DNA of 36,806 nt from Candidatus Heimdallarchaeota archaeon (GTDB lineage Archaea; Asgardarchaeota; Heimdallarchaeia; Heimdallarchaeales; Heimdallarchaeaceae), in NCBI GenBank assembly GCA_021399395.1, contig JAAFKJ010000073.1, positions 1 to 36,806 on the forward strand, in the 5' to 3' direction. A program made the position numbers and the translations under genes. Below, piece after piece: positions 17,407 to 25,490 of this stretch; position 1 is the stretch's first letter; each line of letters starts with the position of its first letter. Below the pieces are notes generated by a model. That model worked only from the letters and a program-made list of their open reading frames with translations. It made no database searches and was not told the origin of the DNA.

Positions 17407-19023
17407 ATGGTCTTATTTCTTAGTTTAAATAAATCTAAATTTACAAAAAGAAAAGTTTTCTCACTTATCATCTTTATTCTTATTTTTTCTAGTTCGAATC
17501 CAAATTTATCAGTTTCTGCAGGAACTGTGAAGACTTATGAAACTACCATAAAGAATGTGCTAACAGAAGAAGCTTTTGAAGGATATAATCTATTTGTTCT
17601 TGAAAGAAGTAGTGTTCAAGGATTGATCCCGATAAATAGAACATTATTAATTACAGACTTGGAAGGGAATATTTACTTGAGCAAAGAATTTGGAGGACAA
17701 GCAAATCTAGATTTCTTTGGAGTGGAATTCATAAATTCAACAACGCTACTTTATGGAGACCAAACTGGTGCTAAACTCTGGAATATAGAAACAAATGTCA
17801 CTAAGAATCTATACATCTATGGCCATCACGATTATGAACGAAACTATGCAAATGACACTTACTTTGCTATAAGTAAATACATAGCCAATATAGAGGGTGT
17901 TGATTACCTCTTTGATATTGTCAAAGAATACTTAGATGACGGCTCTCTGGTTTGGCAATTAGACACTAGAGATTTCACTACCCATGAACAATGGTGCCCT
18001 TATGAAGACATGGTAGAGACTTCTAGAGACATCACACATACGAATACTGTTTTTTATGACGAAGATGAAGATGCAATTTACATCAACTGTAGAACGATTA
18101 ATACAATCTATAAAATCGATCATAAAACAAAAGACATAATTTGGTCTTTGGGAGAATACGGTAATTTCACTCTTTTTGACATCTATGGAAATGAGATTGA
18201 CATAATGTTTTATCATGCACATGCTCTCGAGAAAATTGATGATAACACATTCATTATTTTCGACAATGATGAACATAATCAAACTGATAATTCTAATAAA
18301 CAATCAAGAATGCTCGAGTTCAAAATAGATACAAATCGAATGTATGCCAACACAACATGGGAGTGGATAGCTCCAGAAACGTATTTTACTGGGTGGTGGG
18401 GGGATTGCGATGTTCTACCGAATAATAATAGGTTGGGGGTATTTGGCACCCATTGGCATCCTAGTACAAGTATTGGAGCTAGGTTAGTAGAAGTTGATTT
18501 TCATGGTGATATAGTCTGGGAGATGAATTTTGATAAAGATGGACAGGATTGCTTTGGTGTATACAAAATGGAACGATTTCACTTTGCACCAATTGTCTCT
18601 AATCCTGAGTTACATGATCTTGGAGACAATGGGAGTCTAGTTGAATGGGATGTGTGGTACAATTTTAGAGCTAAAACTGAATTCCAAGGAGAATATTTCA
18701 TCTCTATTGATGATGAGGTAGTGGAAACAGGGATTTTAGACTTCCCCAAATATTGGCTACCAACCCAAATCAGTTACTATCTAAATGAGTCTTTTTCAGG
18801 TGACCATGAAATTACTCTTGTTGTATCTGATGAGGGGGGTCACTTGTCGAATGAAACAGATAGATATAGTTCAACAGGTAAGCTGACATTTACTACATCT
18901 CCTCACCTTGCTCTAATCTTAGGCCTTTCAATAGGATTGGGTGTCCCAACTTTAATTGGGATAATGATGATTATAAGGATAAGATTCTTTCCGGATAAGT
19001 CGCTTTTCAAAAAGAAGAAATGA
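17407..19023 (+). CDS. ASST-like membrane-anchored beta-propeller, copy 4
   Basis: A GTG at 17404 directly precedes the ATG at 17407; the ATG is chosen from the TATA spacing, giving 538 residues. The signal helix is FSLIIFILIFSSS. Motifs are QWCPYEDMVE, THTNTVFYDE, FYHAHALEK, FDNDEHNQT and WWGDCDVLPNNNRLG. The last shares a long near-identical DNA segment with copy 5 around AATAATAATAGGTTGGGG. The Ig-like domain ends VVSDEGGHLSNETDRY; the membrane helix is LALILGLSIGLGVPTLIGIM, with tail FPDKSLFKKKK. An additional cysteine occurs in GQDCFGVY. Sulfotransferase activity is inferred from family resemblance only. Confidence 0.75.
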   Translation: MVLFLSLNKSKFTKRKVFSLIIFILIFSSSNPNLSVSAGTVKTYETTIKNVLTEEAFEGYNLFVLERSSVQGLIPINRTLLITDLEGNIYLSKEFGGQANLDFFGVEFINSTTLLYGDQTGAKLWNIETNVTKNLYIYGHHDYERNYANDTYFAISKYIANIEGVDYLFDIVKEYLDDGSLVWQLDTRDFTTHEQWCPYEDMVETSRDITHTNTVFYDEDEDAIYINCRTINTIYKIDHKTKDIIWSLGEYGNFTLFDIYGNEIDIMFYHAHALEKIDDNTFIIFDNDEHNQTDNSNKQSRMLEFKIDTNRMYANTTWEWIAPETYFTGWWGDCDVLPNNNRLGVFGTHWHPSTSIGARLVEVDFHGDIVWEMNFDKDGQDCFGVYKMERFHFAPIVSNPELHDLGDNGSLVEWDVWYNFRAKTEFQGEYFISIDDEVVETGILDFPKYWLPTQISYYLNESFSGDHEITLVVSDEGGHLSNETDRYSSTGKLTFTTSPHLALILGLSIGLGVPTLIGIMMIIRIRFFPDKSLFKKKK

Positions 19024-19029
19024 AACATA

Positions 19030-19043
19030 AAAAATAAAAATAT
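19030..19043 (+). promoter_or_regulatory. TATA-like box of ASST-like gene 5
   Basis: AAAAATAAAAATAT is centred about 26 bases before ATG 19063, with no Shine-Dalgarno at the start codon. Confidence 0.45.
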
Positions 19044-19062
19044 GCTCTGAGATGAACAGTTA

Positions 19063-20655
19063 ATGTCGTGTGTATCTATCAATTTACTACTCAAATCGAA
19101 GAAAGTGATTATACTTATTTTTGTTCTTCTAAACTCTGTAATCCTCTCTTCTAATCTATCAATCACAGCTGATATAGATGATTATCTGTTTGAAGCTAAT
19201 CTAGAGTATAATGACGCAGATAAGAGGTTTGATGGATACAATCTATTTGTGGTTGAAAAAAGAGACAAATATGACTGGCATATTGAGAACAGAACACTCT
19301 TGATAACTGATATGGATGGAAACATCTACTTTGATAGACAATTAGGGATTACAAGTGTTTTTGTTGACTATACTGCTAAATTTATCGATTCTAAAACAGT
19401 TATGTATGGAGAAGATGATGGAATTAGGTTATGGAATATCGAAACTAACGAAACATTACAGTTGGATATTGCAGGACATCACGATTACGATAAGAATTAC
19501 AAAAGAAACTCATATTACTCAGTTTATGGCTATGCAGATGAAATCGATGAAGTGAAATATATTTTCGATTACATAAAGGAGACGAGAGCTGATGGGACAG
19601 ATATATGGTCCATTAGTACCAGAGAATTTTTGAGTTTAGATCAATGGTGTTCATATGAGGATATGTTAGGAGAATCGAGAGATATTTCTCACGTAAACAC
19701 TTTATGTTATGATGAAGATGATGATTCCCTTTATGTAAATGTCAGGAATGTAAATACGTTTTATAAAATCGACATTCAAACTAAAGAAATTGTATGGGGA
19801 TTAGGAGAATATGGAGATTTTACCTTGTATGATATTAATGGTCAACAGAAAGATGTTCTTTTCTATCACGCACATGCTATTGAAAAAAGTAGAGATAATA
19901 CTTTTGTTTTATTTGATAATGATTTTCATAATGAGACAAATGCCAACAATAGAGAGTCGAGATTGCTTGAAATCGTAATTGACGAAGATAAAATGCAAGC
20001 TAATGTAACTTGGGAGTGGAACTCGCCTATAGATTATTATAGTGACATCTGGGGAGACTGTGATGTTCTACCAAATAATAATAGGTTGGGGGTATTTGGA
20101 ACTCATACTCATCCCAGAACAGATTTGGGTGCAAGGTTAGTTGAAGTAGATTTTAATGGCGATATTGTTTGGGAAATGTCTATTCCTGAACAAAAAGGGT
20201 TCACCTATGGTGTTTACACAATTGAGAGAATACATTTTGCTCCAATAGTTTCTGAACCAGTCTTTATAGATGAAGGTGGTGGTTCAGGTTATCTTTTATG
20301 GGATGTGTGGTACAATTTTAGAGCTAAAACAGAGTTTGAGGGGATGTATTATATCAATGTTGATGGAGTAGATGTTGTAACAGATCAGATTGTTTTTCCT
20401 AAATACTGGCAAAGTGAAAAGATAAAATATTATACAGATTTAGCTAATGTTCAAAGTCAAGATATTTCTCTAATAGTTGAGGATGAAGCAGGTCATAGAT
20501 CGAATGTGAGTGAGAGCTATTCGCCTATTGGATCAATAGATATGAAAATAATAACGCAAAGACTCTCAGAATCTAATCTGATTGTTACAATTGCTCTTAT
20601 TTGTTTAATCATAAGATATAAGCTAAAGAAACCAAAAAAGAAAGTAAATTTGTGA
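19063..20655 (+). CDS. ASST-like membrane-anchored beta-propeller, copy 5
   Basis: 530 residues. The signal helix is KVIILIFVLLNSVIL. Motifs have drifted from the others: QWCSYEDMLG, SHVNTLCYDEDD (THSN becomes SHVN), FYHAHAIEK, FDNDFHNET and WGDCDVLPNNN. The segment that links bound sugar-like repeats in the other copies (GHHDYERNYANDTYF) reads GHHDYDKNYKRNSYY here. The Ig-like domain keeps LLWDVWYNFRAKTEF and VEDEAGHRSN. The C-terminal helix SNLIVTIALICLII lacks the GLSIGLG glycine pattern of copies 1, 3 and 4, and the tail is RYKLKKPKKKVNL. It ends 6 bases before copy 6, so the two are probably cotranscribed. Confidence 0.75.
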   Translation: MSCVSINLLLKSKKVIILIFVLLNSVILSSNLSITADIDDYLFEANLEYNDADKRFDGYNLFVVEKRDKYDWHIENRTLLITDMDGNIYFDRQLGITSVFVDYTAKFIDSKTVMYGEDDGIRLWNIETNETLQLDIAGHHDYDKNYKRNSYYSVYGYADEIDEVKYIFDYIKETRADGTDIWSISTREFLSLDQWCSYEDMLGESRDISHVNTLCYDEDDDSLYVNVRNVNTFYKIDIQTKEIVWGLGEYGDFTLYDINGQQKDVLFYHAHAIEKSRDNTFVLFDNDFHNETNANNRESRLLEIVIDEDKMQANVTWEWNSPIDYYSDIWGDCDVLPNNNRLGVFGTHTHPRTDLGARLVEVDFNGDIVWEMSIPEQKGFTYGVYTIERIHFAPIVSEPVFIDEGGGSGYLLWDVWYNFRAKTEFEGMYYINVDGVDVVTDQIVFPKYWQSEKIKYYTDLANVQSQDISLIVEDEAGHRSNVSESYSPIGSIDMKIITQRLSESNLIVTIALICLIIRYKLKKPKKKVNL

Positions 20656-20661
20656 TGATTT

Positions 20662-22236
20662 TTGAAGTATAAATCCTTAAAAACTAAAGTTAGCGTTTTA
20701 ATCTTTTTAATTTTGTTATGCAATTCTACTACAGATTACCACTTACTTTTTAATAGGTTATTTGTTTTTGATAGCTTTAGCTCACAAGCTAATAATGAAA
20801 GTGATACAGATTACTTCAAAGGTTACAATTTATTCGTTCTAGAAACTTGTGATCGCGATGATTGGATTTTCAATAAGTCCCTGATAATTGCTGACTTAGA
20901 AGGCAATATCTATTTTCAAAAAGTGATTGGTACAGATATGGTGGGGTTGGAAGTTTCTCCTGAATTCATCAACTCTACAACAATTCTATACTCTGATAGT
21001 AACGGAGCAAATCTGTGGAACTTCGAAACAGATGAAGTTGTGAATCTGAACATTTTTAGCCATCACGATTTAGAGAGAAACTATGCATATGATTCTTACT
21101 TCTCACTCTCTCATTACACAGTAAGCTATGAAGATGAACAATATCTCTATGATATAGTTTATGAACATTCTTCATCAAAAGAACTACTCTGGTTCTTTAG
21201 AACAGATCTTATAGTGTCCCCAGATCAATGGTGCGTATATCAAGGAATGAGTGGAGATAGACGAGATCTCACTCACACTAATACAGTGATTTACGATGAA
21301 GTAGATGACTCAATATATCTACAAATGAGACACGTGAACTCTTTCTACAAAATTGATCACAAAACTATGTCTTTGATATGGTCTTTGGGAGAATATAGCA
21401 ATTTCACTCAATACGACATAAATGGACAACTAAAGGATATACTCTTTTATCATGCACATGCTTTAGAAAAAGTTAATGATAACACCTACATTCTTTTTGA
21501 TAATGATCAACACAATCAAACAGATGCTCTAGACCAGGCATCAAGATTACTAGAGATCACTGTTGATGAAGAAAGAATGATTGCTAATGTCACTTGGGAT
21601 TGGATTGCCCCCAAAGAGTATTTCTGCAAGATTTGGGGAGATTGTGATCTTTTACCAAATGGTAACTTCCAAGGAACTTTTGGAACTCATAATCATCCTG
21701 ATACAAATTTAGGTGCAAGGTTAGTTGAAGTAAACAGAAATGGAGAAATTGTTTGGAAAATGGACTTTGCGAGAACTCCAAATGAAACCTATGGTATATA
21801 CCAAACTGATAGATTTCGATTTGCACCTATTGTTTCAGAACCAAGATTAGTCAAAGAACAGACTCATCAGTATGTTGAATGGGACGTGTGGTACAATTTT
21901 AGAGCTAAAACAGAGTTCTCTGGTAAATACTACATTACAGTCGATGGTACGCTTGTAGAAACCGATCAGATTACTTTTCCACGTTATTGGCAATCCACAA
22001 ATGTAAGGTATTATTTGAACGACACTGATGATGAAATTGAAGAAATCTCTCTCGTAGTTGAGGATGAAGCAGGACATCTATCTAATGATACAGACAAATA
22101 TAGTTCAGTTGGGACATTGAATATTAAGAAATCAAGAATTGCTTTAATTCTCGGCACGTCAATTGGAGGAGCTATTTTTCTAGGTGTACTTACTTATATA
22201 TCTATTAGATTTTTCAAAAAGAAAAAAAGAATTTGA
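20662..22236 (+). CDS. ASST-like membrane-anchored beta-propeller, copy 6
   Basis: Starts with TTG six bases after the copy 5 stop; no ATG in frame precedes the signal helix (KTKVSVLIFLILLCNS), so TTG and translational coupling are the best reading. No TATA box sits at the right distance, unlike the other copies. It has the usual motifs THTNTVIYDE, FYHAHALEK, FDNDQHNQT and WGDCDLLPNGN, but QWCVYQGMSG replaces QWCPYEDMSG, the most altered version in the array. The Ig-like domain holds EWDVWYNFRAKTEF and VEDEAGHLSNDTDKY. The membrane helix is IALILGTSIGGAIFLGVLTYI, with tail FFKKKKRI. It ends 12 bases from the converging membrane-protein gene. Confidence 0.75.
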   Translation: MKYKSLKTKVSVLIFLILLCNSTTDYHLLFNRLFVFDSFSSQANNESDTDYFKGYNLFVLETCDRDDWIFNKSLIIADLEGNIYFQKVIGTDMVGLEVSPEFINSTTILYSDSNGANLWNFETDEVVNLNIFSHHDLERNYAYDSYFSLSHYTVSYEDEQYLYDIVYEHSSSKELLWFFRTDLIVSPDQWCVYQGMSGDRRDLTHTNTVIYDEVDDSIYLQMRHVNSFYKIDHKTMSLIWSLGEYSNFTQYDINGQLKDILFYHAHALEKVNDNTYILFDNDQHNQTDALDQASRLLEITVDEERMIANVTWDWIAPKEYFCKIWGDCDLLPNGNFQGTFGTHNHPDTNLGARLVEVNRNGEIVWKMDFARTPNETYGIYQTDRFRFAPIVSEPRLVKEQTHQYVEWDVWYNFRAKTEFSGKYYITVDGTLVETDQITFPRYWQSTNVRYYLNDTDDEIEEISLVVEDEAGHLSNDTDKYSSVGTLNIKKSRIALILGTSIGGAIFLGVLTYISIRFFKKKKRI

Positions 22237-22248
22237 TATCAGATAGTA

Positions 22249-23088
22249 TTATTGATCTGTTGGAGAAGGTATATCATCAGTAACGTCTGGTTGTAGGCCA
22301 CCTAATGTTGGTCTGGGTGCTGGACCTACAGGAGCCGCAATTGTTGGAGGAGGCGGAGCATCTCTTACAATTGGAGCAATGTTTTGTATTTGTTTGTTGA
22401 ATTTTTTCAAACCAAGATAAAGTAAAGGATATCCTAAAAGAGATAGTAGTAGAAAACTTATGTCTACAAACACTAAACAGACTGCGACTATATTTATTAA
22501 TGAACTTAATCCTATGAAAAAGGCAGTATCCTTTTGTAATTGTAACCTAAGTCCGTATTTCTTCAATACTTTGTGGAAGAAGAAGAATGCAATAAATAAA
22601 GAGATGTTTGCAAATATAACAGAAATAATCCAGCCGAAACTAGGAATAATATAACTTATAGCAATAAATGAAATGTAAATAATCAAGAATCTGTAAACTT
22701 TCTTTGAAAGCTTTAGTGCAACATCAACTTTAGCTAAGGACCAGAAGTTTTTGCTCATCTCATAATATTTGTACAAAATGATTACTGTTGTTGCGATGAG
22801 AGCAAGAGAGAATATTATTGTAAATGAAGCTAACAGACTTGAAACAATGTCAGTAGGAGATAGTTGTAGCCCCAATATACTTATGAGAGTATAGATATCA
22901 GGGGTAAGAAAAATTATGTGATCAAACAGCTCTTGTCCAAAAATAACTTGACTCAACAGAGTAAATATAACCATAAGAACTGTTCCAAGGAATGCGAGTA
23001 AAGGTAATATTTTGATAATTCGATTAGAAAACTTCTCTAGATTTAATTTTATCTCGTCTAAAGCTAGTTTAGTATCAGATGTTTCCAT
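22249..23088 (-). CDS. Polytopic membrane protein with proline-rich C-terminal tail
   Basis: Not recognised. The frame can be opened at a TTG (23097), but ATG 23088 is the better start (279 residues, METSDTKLALDEIK). After an amphipathic N-terminal helix there are about six membrane helices (roughly 28-52, 65-80, 85-110, 125-145, 148-172 and 190-225). The last 45 residues are a soluble tail rich in proline (APPPPTIAAPVGPAPRPTLGG). Similar helix-plus-proline-tail proteins are common in Asgard genomes, but no function follows from that. It lies 58 bases downstream of the nitroreductase gene on the same strand; a TATA-like box between them suggests separate transcription. Confidence 0.65.
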   Translation of the reverse strand: METSDTKLALDEIKLNLEKFSNRIIKILPLLAFLGTVLMVIFTLLSQVIFGQELFDHIIFLTPDIYTLISILGLQLSPTDIVSSLLASFTIIFSLALIATTVIILYKYYEMSKNFWSLAKVDVALKLSKKVYRFLIIYISFIAISYIIPSFGWIISVIFANISLFIAFFFFHKVLKKYGLRLQLQKDTAFFIGLSSLINIVAVCLVFVDISFLLLSLLGYPLLYLGLKKFNKQIQNIAPIVRDAPPPPTIAAPVGPAPRPTLGGLQPDVTDDIPSPTDQ

Positions 23089-23114
23089 TATCTTCAAGAA
23101 AAAATGTAAAGGGG

Positions 23115-23126
23115 ATTATATAAAAA
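23115..23126 (-). promoter_or_regulatory. TATA-like box of the polytopic membrane protein gene
   Basis: On the minus strand TTTTTATATAAT lies about 30 bases before ATG 23088, so the gene may be transcribed apart from the peroxiredoxin operon. Confidence 0.4.
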
Positions 23127-23155
23127 TATTCGTAGTTTTAAAGAGTCATTTCTAA

Positions 23156-23704
23156 TCAATAACTGTCAATAGAAGCAAATTCCTCAAAACTCTTTCTTGA
23201 TGACCTTTTGTTTTCTACTTCTTTGTGTTTGTCTCCTAACTTGCTTAAATCTTCAGATTGCTTTCCTACTGCAATTAATGTTATAAGCTTCATTTCTTCA
23301 GGAATGTTAAGAATTTTCTTAGCTACTTCCTCATCGAATCCAGCCATAGCGTGCGCAATAAGACCTTTATCAACTATTGCTAGCATTAAATGAGCGGTAG
23401 CCATTCCCGTTCCAAACAGATAATATTCTCTGTCACCTATAACACAATCATACTCTTTTTGACTAAAAACAGCTATAAGCATCGATGCTTCTTTTGCCCA
23501 ATAATTTCCTCCACCAAGTGCTTCATGAAGTCGTGTAAGAGATTCTTTTTCTCTTACAAAGACAAATCTCCATGGTTGTTTGTTACCACAAGAGGCTGCT
23601 CTAGAAGCTTTGTAAGCAACATCTTGTATTAATTCGTCTGTAATTTCTACTTGTTTTAAAGCTCGAATAGCTTTTCTTTTCTCAATTACTTCTCTAAGTT
23701 CCAT
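23156..23704 (-). CDS. Nitroreductase-family FMN oxidoreductase
   Basis: 182 residues, a normal length. It begins ELREVIEKRKAIRAL, the usual phosphate-binding arginine region for FMN, followed by ASRAASCGNKQPWRFVFV (the family's N-x-QPW motif, about 36-50), a central GTGMATAHLMLAI helix and AVGKQSEDL near the end. Such enzymes use NAD(P)H to reduce nitro compounds, quinones or flavins; the real substrate is unknown. GGAGGA lies 6 bases before the ATG, and the gene follows a peroxiredoxin by 14 bases, so it is part of that operon. The context supports a role in oxidative or electrophile stress. Confidence 0.88.
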   Translation of the reverse strand: MELREVIEKRKAIRALKQVEITDELIQDVAYKASRAASCGNKQPWRFVFVREKESLTRLHEALGGGNYWAKEASMLIAVFSQKEYDCVIGDREYYLFGTGMATAHLMLAIVDKGLIAHAMAGFDEEVAKKILNIPEEMKLITLIAVGKQSEDLSKLGDKHKEVENKRSSRKSFEEFASIDSY

Positions 23705-23718
23705 ATTGAATCCTCCAA

Positions 23719-24183
23719 TTATTTTATCAATTCTTCTAATGAAATTTTGACATCTGCTGTATGTCCACTTACGTTTACTTTATTCCAAGTTTTAGCGATG
23801 TTACCCTCAGGATCTATAAGATAAGTTATTCTCTTAACAGGAGAGATCATCTTTCCAAGAAACGAGGTTGTTTTGGCTTTGTAAGCATCAATTACTTTCA
23901 ACCCAACATCACTAAGGAGTATGATTGAAAGTGCTCTTTTCTGCTTAAATTTCATATGACTCTCAGGTGAATCTGCACTCACGCCAATTACTACTGCATT
24001 AAGTTTTTCAAATGCTTTGTAATTATCAGTAAAATCACACGCTTCTTGTGTACAACCTGGAGTTTGGTCTTTAGGATAGAAGTATAGAACTATCCATTTA
24101 TCTTTAAACTGATGAAGACAAATTTCTGTATTATTCTCATCAGGTAAACAAAATTCTGGGGCTTTATCACCTACTGTTAACAT
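23719..24183 (-). CDS. bcp: Peroxiredoxin, Bcp/PrxQ type, atypical 2-Cys
   Basis: A thiol peroxidase that reduces H2O2 and organic peroxides. The catalytic motif PKDQTPGCTQEACDF holds the peroxidatic C44 and a resolving C49 five residues on, the usual PrxQ pair. Arg in VKRITYLIDPEG and the PxxxTxxC geometry are conserved. Length 154, normal. C12 and C22 are extra cysteines. AGGTGAT lies just before the ATG. Eight bases separate it from the upstream paralogue. It shares the start (GDKAPEFCLPDENN) and fold of that paralogue but not its cysteine pattern, so the two probably differ in how they are recycled. Confidence 0.92.
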   Translation of the reverse strand: MLTVGDKAPEFCLPDENNTEICLHQFKDKWIVLYFYPKDQTPGCTQEACDFTDNYKAFEKLNAVVIGVSADSPESHMKFKQKRALSIILLSDVGLKVIDAYKAKTTSFLGKMISPVKRITYLIDPEGNIAKTWNKVNVSGHTADVKISLEELIK

Positions 24184-24191
24184 AATATCAC

Positions 24192-24662
24192 CTAATCTAG
24201 TTTAAGGTCTAGTAAGAGATTTTTTACTTCTTCTACATGTCCTTTAACTTTTACTTTAGCCCAAACCTTCTCAATTATTCCTTCAGGATTGATCAAGAAA
24301 GTGCTCCTCTGTGTTCCCATGTATTCTCTTCCATACATTTTCTTTAGAACCCACGCACCATACTCTTCGATGACTTTATGGTCAGGATCACTCAACAAGA
24401 TAATTTTCAGATTATGCTTATCAATGAATTTACCAAGTTTGGCTTCAGGGTCATTACTTATTCCGAGGATTGTTGCTTGGTTCGCAGCAAAAGTATCTAT
24501 ATTTGCAGTAAAATCTATAGCTTGAGTAGTACATCCAGGAGTATCGGCTTTAGGATAGAAATAAACTACAACCCATTGATTCTTGAAATCTTTCAAACTG
24601 ATTTCTTTTCCATCCTTATCATTAAGAGTAAAGTCTGGCGCTTTGCTTCCTTCTTTCAACAT
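24192..24662 (-). CDS. bcp: Peroxiredoxin, Bcp/PrxQ type, 1-Cys variant
   Basis: PKADTPGCTTQAIDF holds the peroxidatic C44, but the position of the resolving cysteine (49) is Ile, so this copy must work as a 1-Cys enzyme or use an outside thiol. GREYMGTQRSTFLINPEG carries the catalytic Arg. No other cysteine is present. A GTG start at 24671 is possible (159 residues) and would abut the previous gene, but ATG 24662 matches the family's usual start (MLKEGSKAPDF, 156 residues). It sits in the middle of three tandem peroxiredoxin genes. Confidence 0.9.
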   Translation of the reverse strand: MLKEGSKAPDFTLNDKDGKEISLKDFKNQWVVVYFYPKADTPGCTTQAIDFTANIDTFAANQATILGISNDPEAKLGKFIDKHNLKIILLSDPDHKVIEEYGAWVLKKMYGREYMGTQRSTFLINPEGIIEKVWAKVKVKGHVEEVKNLLLDLKLD

Positions 24663-24671
24663 ATTGAACAC

Positions 24672-25145
24672 TTACACTTCTCGTTTTTTAGGTTTCTCTT
24701 TTCTTATGAAATCGGTTATTTCATCTAGATTAGGAATAGTAGACATTTCATAAATTTTCATAAACACTATCTCTTTATTCTTACCTACCAAGATATTAGC
24801 TCTTTTTGAAACTCCCTTATCTTCCAAAAAAAGGTCTAAGCTTTTTGATAAATCTCCATGAGGCCAGAAATCTGAAAGTAGTTGGACTTCTTTAACACCT
24901 ATCGATTCAGTCCAAGCTCTCTTTGAAGGAGTTGAGTCAACACTCACTCCAATAGGAATGACATCCAACCCCTCTAGTTCATCTTTGTAATCTTCTAAAG
25001 ACTGCATCTGTTTTGTACAAACACCGGTCCAAGCAAGAGGATGAAAGGATAATAAAACCATTTTATCTTCAATATCATACAATCTGAACTCTTCGTTGTT
25101 TTGATCTTTCAATGTAAAATCAGGAATAGTATCTCCTACGTTCAT
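24672..25145 (-). CDS. Peroxiredoxin, AhpC/AhpE-like
   Basis: The first gene of the operon. The motif HPLAWTGVCTKQM (P-x3-T-x2-C) has the peroxidatic C43, and no second cysteine is found elsewhere, so it is a 1-Cys type. The body includes IPIGVSVDSTPSKRAW and LLSDFWPHGDLSKSL, typical of AhpE/AhpC-like enzymes, with Arg in VSKRANILVGKN. ATG 25163 is also possible, but ATG 25145 begins at MNVGDTIPDFTLKD, the family start, so it is preferred (157 residues). An inverted-repeat element lies in the promoter. The end KEKPKKREV is lysine-rich. Confidence 0.9.
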   Translation of the reverse strand: MNVGDTIPDFTLKDQNNEEFRLYDIEDKMVLLSFHPLAWTGVCTKQMQSLEDYKDELEGLDVIPIGVSVDSTPSKRAWTESIGVKEVQLLSDFWPHGDLSKSLDLFLEDKGVSKRANILVGKNKEIVFMKIYEMSTIPNLDEITDFIRKEKPKKREV

Positions 25146-25177
25146 TATAATCACTAGATACATTTTCCCGATGTAAT

Positions 25178-25214
25178 TTAAAGACTAGTCTTCACCAAAT
25201 AGACTAGATTTAAA
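25178..25214 (-). promoter_or_regulatory. Inverted repeat in the peroxiredoxin operon promoter
   Basis: AAGACTAGTCTT (25181-25192) is a perfect 12-bp palindrome. A second AGACTAG lies at 25201-25207. With flanking TTTAAA at both outer ends the whole element reads as an inverted repeat, TTTAAA(G)ACTAGTCT on one arm and AGACTAGATTTAAA on the other. The TTTAAA sequences may also act as TATA boxes, so a regulator bound here could block transcription. Which protein binds is unknown. Confidence 0.45.
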
Positions 25215-25294
25215 AAAATATTCTAATTAGACCACTAATTAACTACCTATCACCATCTATAGTTGGATCCAAAAGAATTACAGGGAGTATCTCA

Positions 25295-25414
25295 TTGTTT
25301 CTTGCTGAACTAGATAAACTGAAGAAAAGTATTGTTACCAACTCCATGAGTATTGAAGAAACTTTTACTAACCGGGTTATTCTCATTGCAGATTCATCAA
25401 TACTAAGAAAATAA
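25295..25414 (+). CDS. Possible 39-residue small ORF (low confidence)
   Basis: In the 327-base gap between the peroxiredoxin and GTPase genes, a TTG start with GGGAG 7 bases upstream opens a 39-codon frame (MFLAELDKLKKSIVTNS to ADSSILRK). It resembles no family known to me. The frame stays open upstream to about 25214, so it could be the tail of a decayed gene rather than a real small protein. An ATG at 25346 would give 22 residues. Confidence 0.25.
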   Translation: MFLAELDKLKKSIVTNSMSIEETFTNRVILIADSSILRK

Positions 25415-25460
25415 GAGAAAAACTATATTTAATTTTAGTAAATTAGAAGTGTAATTGGGG

Positions 25461-25469
25461 TATAATATA
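25461..25469 (+). promoter_or_regulatory. TATA box of the Rab-like GTPase gene
   Basis: TATAATATA is centred 26 bases before ATG 25491. The spacing supports that start and a leaderless message over the inner ATG at 25524. Confidence 0.5.
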
Positions 25470-25490
25470 TTGAAACACAATAAACTTTAA

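Noticed and set aside
17959-18303. 114-codon minus-strand frame inside ASST-like copy 4
   Set aside because: The + strand frame is clearly conserved with five paralogues; the antisense frame is not kept in them.
9450-22236. ASST-like array as PQQ-dependent dehydrogenases or WD40 proteins
   Set aside because: No WD dipeptide repeats or PQQ tryptophan-docking motifs; the HxN, HxH and FDND motif order fits ASST better.
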